Of a stretch of 12,438 bases of DNA, positions 6,061 through 12,438 are shown one piece after another. The stretch covers positions 1 through 12,438 of the forward strand of contig USMJ01000008.1 in NCBI GenBank assembly GCA_900555805.1. Direction: 5' to 3'. The notes below the pieces were generated by a model, which had not been told where the DNA came from, did no database searches, and was given only the letters and a program-made list of their open reading frames with translations. Both the position numbers and the translations under genes were made by a program. The stretch comes from an uncultured Oscillospiraceae bacterium. GTDB taxonomy: Bacteria; Bacillota; Clostridia; Oscillospirales; Acutalibacteraceae. Every line of letters begins with the position of its first letter. Positions within the stretch are counted from its first letter, which is position 1.

Positions 6061-7146
6061 ATGTCAAACAGACTCTATCAAGGCGTTATACATCAGATGC
6101 GTGATGCGATTGACAGAACTATCGGCGTTATCGACGAGGCGGGCGTAATTGTCGCAAGCAGCGAGCTGAACACGATAGGCGAACAGATGGGCGTGGACAC
6201 GGCGGAAATATTTTCTTCGTTCGACGTTAAGGTTTTCGCAGGCAAATCTTTCCTCGCATTCGGCAATAATATGCAGACCGACTGCGCCGTTTTCGTTGAC
6301 GGCGACGACAAGGAGGCCGGCCGCTACGCAAGCCTTGTGGCAATAGCACTCGCAAACATCAAGCAGTATCACGACGAAAAATATGACAGGGGTAACTTTA
6401 TAAAGAACGTTATTCTTGACAATATTCTTCAGGGAGACATCTATCTCAAGAGCCGCGAGCTTTCGTTCAACAACGAAGCCAGACGCTGCGTTCTTCTTAT
6501 AAGAATACCCGAAAAGAACGACACTGCCGTTTTTGACGCCATACTCGGTCTTTTCCCGGACAGAAGCAAGGACTTCGTCATCAATATCAACAAGACGGAT
6601 ATCGTCCTCGTCAAGGAAATCCGTCCGCAGACAGAGCTTAAAGATCTCGAAAAGCTCGCAAGAAGCATAGCCGACACGCTCACCAAGGAGTTCTATATAA
6701 CGGCTCTTATCGGTATCGGCACGACGGTAGTCGGCATCAAGGATCTCGCCCGTTCGTTCAAGGACGCTCAGATCGCTCTCGAGGTCGGCAAGGTCTTCGA
6801 CACCGAAAAAACCATCATCACATATGAAAATCTCGGCATAGCCCGTCTTATTTATCAGCTTCCGACGACGCTTTGCGACATGTTCCTGAAGGAGATATTC
6901 AAGCGCGGTTCAATCGAGAACCTCGACCATGAAACTCTCTTCACGATTCAGAAGTTCTTCGAAAACAACCTCAACGTTTCCGAAACTTCGAGAAAGCTGT
7001 TCGTTCACAGAAATACCCTGGTTTACAGACTTGAAAGAATCAAGAAGCTCACGGGTCTCGATCTTCGTGAGTTCGACGACGCTATCGTTTTCAAAGTAGC
7101 GCTCATGGTCAAGAAGTATCTTGACGCTAACCCGATCAAGTACTGA
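6061..7146 (+). CDS. CdaR/PucR-type transcriptional regulator
   Basis: This 361-residue DNA-binding regulator has the CdaR layout. The N-terminal part resembles the sugar-diacid recognition domain (residues 6-45, with the characteristic IGVIDEAGVIVASSELNTIG). A middle GGDEF-like domain lies at about 195-260 (ALIGIGTTVVGIKDLARSFKDA). The C-terminal PucR-type helix-turn-helix is at about 293-355, with NVSETSRKLFVHRNTLVYRL followed by ERIKKLTG. CdaR of E. coli controls glucarate/galactarate use, but the ligand here is unknown and no sugar-acid genes are nearby. The gene is followed 79 bases later by ftsE on the same strand, so it may control the cell-division genes, itself, or both. The ATG is set by the start of the N-terminal domain and a G-rich ribosome site. 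Confidence 0.88.
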   Translation: MSNRLYQGVIHQMRDAIDRTIGVIDEAGVIVASSELNTIGEQMGVDTAEIFSSFDVKVFAGKSFLAFGNNMQTDCAVFVDGDDKEAGRYASLVAIALANIKQYHDEKYDRGNFIKNVILDNILQGDIYLKSRELSFNNEARRCVLLIRIPEKNDTAVFDAILGLFPDRSKDFVININKTDIVLVKEIRPQTELKDLEKLARSIADTLTKEFYITALIGIGTTVVGIKDLARSFKDAQIALEVGKVFDTEKTIITYENLGIARLIYQLPTTLCDMFLKEIFKRGSIENLDHETLFTIQKFFENNLNVSETSRKLFVHRNTLVYRLERIKKLTGLDLREFDDAIVFKVALMVKKYLDANPIKY

Positions 7147-7150
7147 TAAT
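7121..7150 (+). promoter_or_regulatory. Candidate internal promoter for the ftsE series
   Basis: TTGACG (7121-7126), an 18-base spacer and GATAAT (7145-7150) match five of six bases in each box. The -35 lies inside the last codons of the regulator gene. Transcripts would begin near 7157 with a leader of about 70 bases containing a GC-rich hairpin. Read-through from the regulator is also possible, because no terminator separates the genes. Confidence 0.5.
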
Positions 7151-7169
7151 CTCCGCGGGTATAAACTCA

Positions 7170-7198
7170 CCGTGCCCGCCGTGGGGCGGCGCGTACGG
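7170..7198 (+). other. GC-rich hairpin between the regulator gene and ftsE
   Basis: CCGCC (7176-7180) pairs with GGCGG (7185-7189) around a GTGG loop. The stem extends outward through GC/GC and CCGT/ACGG (7170-7173 with 7195-7198) with small bulges. No T-run follows, so termination is unlikely. It could protect a processed ftsE mRNA 5' end or tune expression between the genes. Confidence 0.45.
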
Positions 7199-7225
7199 CA
7201 AACGATTTCAAGGAAAGAGAAGAAT

Positions 7226-7951
7226 ATGATTGAATTTAAAAATGTCAGTATGACATATAAGACCAACAACACGGTCGCTCTTGACGATGTGACGGTCACC
7301 ATAAATGACGGCGAATTTGTGTTTGTCGTCGGCGCGTCGGGCGCGGGAAAAAGCTCGTTCCTCTCGGTCATTATGGGGCTTGAAAAAGTCGACAAGGGCG
7401 TGGTACGCGTCGGACCGTTCAATCTGACGAAGATTAAACGCCGCGAGCTGCCTTATCTGCGCCGCATGCTCGGCATTGTCTTTCAGGATTTCCGCCTGAT
7501 TCCGAAGATGACGGTCTATGACAATGTCGCTTTCGCCCTTCGCGTTATCGGAATGGGCGAGAGAAAGATAACAAGGCGAGTTCAGTATGTTCTCAAGCTC
7601 GTCGATCTGACCGACAAGGCGGCGTGCCTGCCGAATCAGCTTTCGCAGGGCGAAAGACAGAGGGTCGCTATCGCCAGAGCCCTCGTCAATAACCCGGCGG
7701 TCATCATAGCCGACGAACCGACAGGTAACCTTGACCCGATACTCTCCAAGGACATTATGGTTCTTTTCGACAAGATAAACGCTCTCGGCGCAACGGTCGT
7801 CGTCGTCACCCACGATCTGGAGCTTGTTCATATGTTCTCGCATAGGGTAGTCACCCTCAATAACGGCAAGATCGTCTCGGATGTTCCGGCGAAGATCCCG
7901 TTCTCGGCTCAAAGCGTTTCCGACCCGAAGGGAGGTGCCGCCCGTGGCTAA
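7226..7951 (+). CDS. ftsE: FtsE: ATPase of the FtsEX cell-division complex
   Basis: This 241-residue cytoplasmic ABC ATPase works with FtsX. ATP binding and hydrolysis are transmitted through FtsX to activate peptidoglycan hydrolases outside the membrane. Motifs are complete: Walker A GASGAGKS (36-43), Q-loop FQDFRLI (Gln87), signature LSQGERQR (139-146), Walker B IIADEPTG (Asp163, Glu164) and the H-loop VVTHD (His196). The signature has Gln where most ABC proteins have LSGGE. The start is the ATG at 7226 with AGGAAAG upstream, since MIEFKNVSMTY matches the FtsE N-terminus. A TTG at 7121 in the same frame lies inside the previous gene. The last ~20 residues, after the conserved fold, are a short extension. 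The final eight bases overlap ftsX. Confidence 0.96.
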   Translation: MIEFKNVSMTYKTNNTVALDDVTVTINDGEFVFVVGASGAGKSSFLSVIMGLEKVDKGVVRVGPFNLTKIKRRELPYLRRMLGIVFQDFRLIPKMTVYDNVAFALRVIGMGERKITRRVQYVLKLVDLTDKAACLPNQLSQGERQRVAIARALVNNPAVIIADEPTGNLDPILSKDIMVLFDKINALGATVVVVTHDLELVHMFSHRVVTLNNGKIVSDVPAKIPFSAQSVSDPKGGAARG

Positions 7952-8942
7952 GAAGACAGAATCTCAGACAGAGATCAAAAACTCAAAGCAGCAGCCCGCA
8001 CCCAAGCAGAGCAATAAAAAGCAGAAAAACGGCGGCGTCAACATCAATTATCTGACGAAGATGGGACTTAAAAACCTCGTTTCCCACCACAGCATGACGC
8101 TTTCCTCGGTCAGCGTTCTGACGGCGTGTTTGCTTCTCATAGGCGTTTCGCTTATGATACTGTTCAACATTCAGTCCATGGTCAAGCAGGTCGAAAGACA
8201 GAACGTTGTTATCGCCTTTGTTGATAAAGGCCTCGACGAAGCCGCCACACAGCAGGTCGGCGAGAACCTCAAAAAGGTCGCGAATGTCGCCTCGGTCGAA
8301 TTCGTTTCGAAAGAGGACGCTTTCCTCGATCAGCTCGAATCCTACGGCGTTGAAGCGGACTCGTTCAAGGATCTTCTTGAAAATCCGCTCCCTGACTGTT
8401 ATCATGTCACGGTGTCAAATTTGGATAATTTCGATATAACGCTGACAAACATCAAAAACGTTCCGAATGTGTCGTCGATCCGTGAAAGCCAGGAGCTTGT
8501 CGGACAGATAACGGCTCTGCAGAAGTCGGTCTCGGCGATATGCGCGGTCATAGTTATACTCCTGTTTGTTGTTTCGGTGTTCATTATCACCAATACAATA
8601 AAGATAACAATGGTCTACAGAAAGATAGATATACAGGTCATGAAGTCCGTCGGTGCGACGAACACCTTTGTCCGCTGGCCGTTTATCGTTGAGGGCGTTG
8701 TCATAGGCGTATTCTCCGCCCTGCTTGCTCTCGGACTGACCTACGGCGTTGAAAAGCTTGAAGGCGACGCTTTCTCATCGTTCATCACGCTCTTCGGCGG
8801 CGGAACGGTCTCGATATTCGACCACTGGCCGATACTTGTCGCCTGTTATGTCGGCGGCGGCCTTTTGATCGGTATATTCGGAAGCATCGTCACTATGGCG
8901 AAATATCTCAGAAAAGAAGGCAGTGAGGCAAATGAAATCTAA
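7944..8942 (+). CDS. ftsX: FtsX: membrane subunit of the FtsEX complex
   Basis: This 332-residue membrane protein shows FtsX topology. A Lys/Gln/Asn-rich cytoplasmic N-terminus (about 1-33) precedes TM1 at about 52-72 and an extracellular domain with the FtsX element ENPLPDCYHV. TM2 (AICAVIVILLFVVSVFIIT) follows, then two more helices and a short basic C-terminus. The extracellular loop is the usual docking site for the hydrolase or its coiled-coil adaptor. I chose the GTG at 7944 because GGGAGG sits eight bases upstream and the mature N-terminus (VAKKTESQ) follows. An ATG-like reading at 7881 would lie deep inside ftsE without a ribosome site. It overlaps ftsE by eight bases and the next gene by eleven, so the three products are likely made in fixed proportion. 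Confidence 0.94.
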   Translation: MAKKTESQTEIKNSKQQPAPKQSNKKQKNGGVNINYLTKMGLKNLVSHHSMTLSSVSVLTACLLLIGVSLMILFNIQSMVKQVERQNVVIAFVDKGLDEAATQQVGENLKKVANVASVEFVSKEDAFLDQLESYGVEADSFKDLLENPLPDCYHVTVSNLDNFDITLTNIKNVPNVSSIRESQELVGQITALQKSVSAICAVIVILLFVVSVFIITNTIKITMVYRKIDIQVMKSVGATNTFVRWPFIVEGVVIGVFSALLALGLTYGVEKLEGDAFSSFITLFGGGTVSIFDHWPILVACYVGGGLLIGIFGSIVTMAKYLRKEGSEANEI

Positions 8943-10257
8943 GGCATTAAAGAGAGTCTTGTCATATCTTTTATGCGCTATCCTCGTTTTCTCCTGCGTC
9001 TGTTTCAGCCCGATGAATGTCGGAGCCGATTCCACCCTTGATAAGCTCAAGGCGGAGCAGGCGGCGTTGCAGCAGAAGATATCCGCGAACAAACAGAGAC
9101 TTGCGGCTCTCGAATCGGACATCAACAATCAGGAGGCGTATCTTTCAACTCTTGATTCCGATCTTGATTACACGAGAAATCAGATCGACAATCTTCTTGA
9201 ACAAAAGGATATTATCGACTCACAGGTCAAGGCTGTCGAGGACACGATAAAGAGCTATCAGAATGAAATCGAACAGATAAATTCCGATATAATTACGGCT
9301 AATTCAAAGATTAAGACGGCGCAGAAGAATGTCAAGACGGCTTACAGCAATATGTCAGACCGACTCGAGAGCGCATATATCACGGGTACGGACACGAACC
9401 TGAAGATACTTTTAAGCTCGGACAGCATAGCGACATTCCTGACCCGTCTTGAGATGATGAAGCGAGTCAGCGAAAGCGACGCCGAACTTATAAATAAGTT
9501 CAAGGCGGAAATAGAGGTTCTCAAGCTCTCGAAGAACTCTCTTCAGGAGAGGACAAAGTCCCTCGCCGAAAAGAAAGAGAAGATCAAAGAGGAAAATCAG
9601 AGCCTTTATGAAAAACAGGCGGAACTCAGACAGACCAAGTCTCAGCTTGACACCGCCAAGAAAAATCTCGAATCCCAGTATGCAAGCGCTCAGTCTTATA
9701 AGGACAAGCTCGACAAGAACAGCTCGGCTTATAAGAATCTTATAGCGAAGCAGCAGAGAGAAGAGGAGGCGGCCGAAGCCGCAATCGAGGCCTACATCGC
9801 CGAACACGCGAGCCGTTCCGACGGCAACGGCAGCGGTGTTGTCGACAAGTCGACGAAGTTCTCATTTCCGCTCAAATACCCCGGAGTACACTTAACAAGC
9901 ACTTTCGGCAGAAGAAACCTCATGGGCAAGTGGGAAGGCCACGGCGGAGCCGATTTTTCAGCCGGCGGAATCTACGGTGCGTCTATATACGCTTCAAGAG
10001 GCGGAACGGTAATTTATACCGACCCGTATTGCACCACTACCTACGGTAAGTATGTCATCATCGACCACGGCGACGGCTATACTACTATATATGCCCATAT
10101 GTCAAAGATCCTTGTCAGCAAGGGCCAGACGGTCAGCAGGGGACAGGTTATCGGTAAGGTCGGAAGCACGGGAAGATCGACAGGACCGCATCTACACTTT
10201 GAGATAAGAAAAGACGGCGAAAGACAGAATCCCATGAACTACGTTTCGATACCGTAA
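8932..10257 (+). CDS. Secreted coiled-coil LytM (M23) peptidoglycan hydrolase, FtsEX partner
   Basis: This 441-residue exported protein has a signal peptide with a basic start (MKSKALKRVLSYLL), a hydrophobic core and a probable signal peptidase I site after VGA (about residue 31). A long coiled coil (about 33-290), rich in Gln, Glu and Lys, precedes the M23 domain (about 310-441). The zinc ligands are present: His337 and Asp341 in HGGAD, and His422 in HLHFEIR. Catalytic His389 (YAHMS) and His420 are also present, so it should cleave peptide cross-links itself. The layout resembles EnvC and the coiled-coil region of PcsB, both FtsEX partners. The ATG at 8932 overlaps the ftsX stop by 11 bases. 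A GTG three codons earlier is too close to the AGAAGG site. Confidence 0.93.
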   Translation: MKSKALKRVLSYLLCAILVFSCVCFSPMNVGADSTLDKLKAEQAALQQKISANKQRLAALESDINNQEAYLSTLDSDLDYTRNQIDNLLEQKDIIDSQVKAVEDTIKSYQNEIEQINSDIITANSKIKTAQKNVKTAYSNMSDRLESAYITGTDTNLKILLSSDSIATFLTRLEMMKRVSESDAELINKFKAEIEVLKLSKNSLQERTKSLAEKKEKIKEENQSLYEKQAELRQTKSQLDTAKKNLESQYASAQSYKDKLDKNSSAYKNLIAKQQREEEAAEAAIEAYIAEHASRSDGNGSGVVDKSTKFSFPLKYPGVHLTSTFGRRNLMGKWEGHGGADFSAGGIYGASIYASRGGTVIYTDPYCTTTYGKYVIIDHGDGYTTIYAHMSKILVSKGQTVSRGQVIGKVGSTGRSTGPHLHFEIRKDGERQNPMNYVSIP

Positions 10258-10275
10258 TATAAATTTGCAAGGAAA

Positions 10276-10301
10276 GGCAATTTCTCAGGGGAGTGATTGC
10301 C
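10276..10301 (+). other. Hairpin after the M23 gene
   Basis: GGCAAT (10276-10281) pairs with ATTGCC (10296-10301), with an inner CTC/GAG stem and an AGGG loop. An outer GCAA/TTGC pair (10267-10270 with 10302-10305) can add to it across a bulge. The nearest T-run is about 20 bases downstream, so it is not a standard terminator. It could reduce expression of the two downstream genes or mark an mRNA processing point. Confidence 0.5.
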
Positions 10302-10319
10302 TTGCCTGCGTTTAAAGGC

Positions 10320-10349
10320 ATCTTTTTTTCGCACTGCCGAAAAAAAGAT
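10320..10349. repeat. Perfect 12-base inverted repeat with T7/A7 arms
   Basis: ATCTTTTTTTCG (10320-10331) and CGAAAAAAAGAT (10338-10349) are perfect inverted arms around CACTGC. Outer flanks TTAAAGGC and GCCTTAA (10312-10319 and 10353-10359) continue the symmetry imperfectly. It sits in the 138-base gap between the M23 and S41 genes. Another small stem, CGGAC/GTCCG, follows at 10367-10381 just before the ribosome site. I see no promoter here. Confidence 0.75.
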
Positions 10350-10395
10350 TACGCCTTAATATACGGCGGACAAATCGTCCGGGAAAGGACAGTAT

Positions 10396-11583
10396 ATGAG
10401 CAAAAAAATATCACTCGGAGCGACGATAGGGCTTATCGCCATAGCCATAGCCCTCACCGTTTCGATCACGATGACCGCTTCAAGCGGAATATATAATTCA
10501 CTGCTGAAATATTTGCCCGAAAAGGTACAAACCTACTCTCAGCTTGAGGAGATCGGCAGCATCATTAAGTCAAACTACTACGGCAACATTGACGAAGCGA
10601 GCCTTGAAAAAGCGGTCGCCAACGGATATGTGAACGGCCTTGGAGATAAATACTCCAAATTCATGAGCGCCGACGAGTACGCAAACTATGACGCGAGAAA
10701 CCAAGGTAAGATGACCGGCATAGGTATCACGTACACAAGAAGCGGCAACAACATAAAGATAACTCAGGTCTTCGACGGCTCGCCCGCTCAGATAAGCGGT
10801 CTTAAAAAGGGCGACATCATCGTCGCTTTCGACGGCGAAGCGATCACCAAGGAGAACTACAGCGAGATGATCTCCAAATTCGAGGGCGACAAGCTTTCGA
10901 CGGTCAACCTGACATATAAAAACAAGTCGGGCGAGAGAACCATCAGCATCGCCAAGGGATACGAAGCGCAGAGCGTCAGCACCCAGGCGGACAACCAGAT
11001 AGGCTATATAAAGATCAACGATTTCTATTCAACCACCGCGAAACAGGTTCAGACGGCGGTCGATAAGTTCGTTTCTCAGAACGCGACAGGACTGATCCTC
11101 GACCTGAGAGACAACTCAAGCACCAACTTCGAGGCGGCGATCAATGTTATCGACATATTCGTGCCGAGCCTTGAGGGAACGGACGCCTTGGCGACGGTCG
11201 TCGACGCCGGCGGAAACACGCTTTCGACATACGCTTCGGACGCATCTTCGGTCAACCTTCCGATAGTCGTCATAACCAACGCCGGTACTCTCGGCGGCGC
11301 GGAACTTTTGGCGTGCGATCTTCGAAATACGGGAAAAGCGACGCTCGTCGGCGAAACAACGGCAGGCGTCGGCGTTATGCAGAAGGTCTTCAAGCTGACA
11401 AACGGCGGAGCGCTTCTGCTCTCGGTCGGCGAGATACTTCCTTATAAGGGCGAAAGCTATAACGGAACGGGCGTTGTCCCCGACTATAAGGTCGAGCGAA
11501 AGGGCGATCCCAAGGAGCTTAAAGACGATAATGTTTACACATATGCGGTTTCTGTTTTCAACAATGAGACTGAGGGGGAATAA
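10396..11583 (+). CDS. PDZ/S41 (CtpA/B-like) protein, catalytically degenerate
   Basis: This 395-residue protein has one N-terminal membrane anchor (about 8-30), an S41 N-terminal region (GDKYSKFMSADEY at 83-95), a PDZ domain (about 104-190) and the S41 core. In active C-terminal processing proteases the core reads SASASE then, 22 residues after the first of these residues, GEPTFGKGTVQ, with Ser and Lys 25 residues apart. Here the aligned stretches are TLGGAE (298-303) and GETTAGVGVMQ (319-329). The catalytic Ser is Gly300 and the general-base Lys is Val325, while Gln329 is kept. The NPGG motif is NSST (240-243). It should not cleave peptide bonds and may be a PDZ-bearing adaptor for the M23 hydrolase. 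The ATG at 10396 has AAAGGA six bases upstream. Alignment was by eye, but it needs no gaps. Confidence 0.9.
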   Translation: MSKKISLGATIGLIAIAIALTVSITMTASSGIYNSLLKYLPEKVQTYSQLEEIGSIIKSNYYGNIDEASLEKAVANGYVNGLGDKYSKFMSADEYANYDARNQGKMTGIGITYTRSGNNIKITQVFDGSPAQISGLKKGDIIVAFDGEAITKENYSEMISKFEGDKLSTVNLTYKNKSGERTISIAKGYEAQSVSTQADNQIGYIKINDFYSTTAKQVQTAVDKFVSQNATGLILDLRDNSSTNFEAAINVIDIFVPSLEGTDALATVVDAGGNTLSTYASDASSVNLPIVVITNAGTLGGAELLACDLRNTGKATLVGETTAGVGVMQKVFKLTNGGALLLSVGEILPYKGESYNGTGVVPDYKVERKGDPKELKDDNVYTYAVSVFNNETEGE

Positions 11584-11589
11584 GTCAAA

Positions 11590-12366
11590 ATGAAACACTG
11601 CAATGTAATTTCTCACAGAGGCGCTAACTGCTTTGCGCCGCAGAACACACTTCCGGCTTTTGAAAAGTCCGTCGAGCTGAAAGTCGACGGCTTCGAAACA
11701 GACGTACATCTGACGAAAGACGGAGTACCTGTTCTTTGTCACAATTATACGATCAACGCCACAAGTGACAGCAAGGGCAGTATCACCGATTATACGTACG
11801 AGGAACTTCTCGGCTTCGATTTCGGCAACTACTTCTCGCCGGCATACAGCGGAACGAAGATCCCGACGGTCGACGAATTTCTCACTCTCGCCGAAAAAGC
11901 CGATCTTAAGGTACTCAACATTGAGCTGAAAAGCCCGAAAGAAGCGAGAGAGGCCGAGATCGTCGAGCTGACGATCGACATGGTCAAGGAACACGGACTT
12001 CTTGACAGACTGCTTATATCGAGCTTCAATCCCGAGCTTCTTGTCAGAGCCAAGGAATATGAGCCGACCTGCAAGACCGGTCTGTTATACAGCCCAGACA
12101 AGAAGATAGCGTGGACGATCGCCAAAGACGCGGTCGCATACGCCGAGAACATCGGAGCGGACGCTCTGCATCCGCATGAGATATATGTTTCAAAGACATA
12201 CGTCGACAGAGCCCACGCTCACGGAATAATGGTCAACCCGTGGACGATAGACAAGCCCAAGAGCATAGAAAAAATGCTCGACTTCGGCGTTGACGGAATC
12301 ATAACCAACAAGCCCGATCTCGTTCAGCAGCTGATCAAGGTCAGAGCGGCTAAGGAAGAGCAGTAA
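11590..12366 (+). CDS. Glycerophosphodiester phosphodiesterase (GDPD family)
   Basis: This 258-residue cytoplasmic GDPD enzyme would hydrolyse glycerophosphodiesters to glycerol-3-phosphate and an alcohol. Key residues are visible: His9 in SHRGA, the metal pair Glu36/Asp38 in FETDVH, the second catalytic histidine His51 in VLCHN, and Glu112/Lys114 in NIELK. The usual PENT reads PQNT (17-20). No signal peptide is seen, which suggests an internal UgpQ-like enzyme rather than the secreted GlpQ type. The ATG lies six bases after the S41 stop. The ribosome site GAGGGGG is inside the end of that gene, about 11 bases away. Substrates may come from phospholipid or lipoteichoic-acid turnover, an inference from context. 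Confidence 0.93.
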   Translation: MKHCNVISHRGANCFAPQNTLPAFEKSVELKVDGFETDVHLTKDGVPVLCHNYTINATSDSKGSITDYTYEELLGFDFGNYFSPAYSGTKIPTVDEFLTLAEKADLKVLNIELKSPKEAREAEIVELTIDMVKEHGLLDRLLISSFNPELLVRAKEYEPTCKTGLLYSPDKKIAWTIAKDAVAYAENIGADALHPHEIYVSKTYVDRAHAHGIMVNPWTIDKPKSIEKMLDFGVDGIITNKPDLVQQLIKVRAAKEEQ

Positions 12367-12372
12367 ATATTA

Positions 12373-12411
12373 GCCCTCCGCAAAACGCGAGTTTTGCGGA
12401 GGGCGTTTTTT
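12373..12411 (+). terminator. Intrinsic terminator closing the rightward gene series
   Basis: GCCCTCCGCAAAAC (12373-12386) and GTTTTGCGGAGGGC (12391-12404) form a perfect 14-base-pair stem closed by a GCGA (GNRA) loop and followed by GTTTTTT. It begins six bases after the GDPD stop codon. No comparable terminator lies between 6061 and this point, which supports one long transcription unit. The last 27 bases of the window are G-rich and show no feature. Confidence 0.96.
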
Positions 12412-12438
12412 GGGGAGGGTGGGAACCGCGGCGGGCGA

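Noticed and set aside
5789..6148. Plus-strand 119-codon frame rich in Lys, Arg and Tyr upstream of the regulator
   Set aside because: It crosses the promoter, the operator-like repeat and the regulator start. The composition is that of AT-rich non-coding DNA.
10293..10496. 67-codon frame starting at GTG with AGGGGA nearby, overlapping the start of the S41 gene
   Set aside because: The ribosome-like site is too close to the GTG, and the frame runs through the inverted repeats and then out of frame into the S41 gene.
11116..11994. Long minus-strand frame (292 codons) opposite the S41 and GDPD genes
   Set aside because: It is a shadow of two well-supported plus-strand genes, with no domain, no ribosome site and a composition typical of antisense reading.

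Overview
The window looks like a chromosomal housekeeping segment from a Clostridia-type Firmicute, possibly Oscillospirales or a relative. The gene families point that way: a paired YmfF/YmfH M16 set, a CdaR-type regulator, and an FtsE-FtsX-M23-S41 cluster. The coding is compact, with strong Shine-Dalgarno sites and short overlaps. The placement is inferred from gene content and style only. I see no mobile element, CRISPR array, integrase or plasmid gene.

Left half (1-5500, all leftward). A partial CAU-anticodon tRNA runs off the left edge behind its own near-consensus promoter. To its right is a five-gene leftward series, in transcription order: ymfF-like M16 homologue without the zinc motif, ymfH-like M16 peptidase with the zinc motif, lgt, folD, and a protein with two PspC domains. 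One promoter lies about 40 bases upstream of ymfF. A hairpin after the PspC gene shares bases with the -35 box of the tRNA promoter.

Divergent region (about 5500-6060). Roughly 560 bases hold no convincing protein gene but much structure. There is a candidate folded RNA ending in a T-tract (5581-5767), a palindrome (5778-5793), a promoter whose -35 box sits inside an inverted repeat (5877-5918), a tandem 12-base repeat, and a GC-rich hairpin.

Right half (6061-12411, all rightward). The order is a CdaR-type regulator, ftsE, ftsX, a secreted coiled-coil LytM (M23) hydrolase, a PDZ/S41 protein and a glycerophosphodiester phosphodiesterase, closed by a textbook terminator. ftsE, ftsX and the hydrolase overlap one another. 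FtsEX would use ATP in the cytoplasm to control the hydrolase outside the membrane at the division septum. The S41 protein keeps the fold but lacks the catalytic serine and lysine, so it is probably a pseudoprotease acting as an adaptor. The phosphodiesterase may recycle glycerol-phosphate from envelope lipids or teichoic acids.

The most interesting points are the dead S41 protein beside an intact LytM hydrolase, the sensory CdaR-type regulator heading a division and cell-wall cluster, and the unexplained structured RNA region between the two divergent gene groups.
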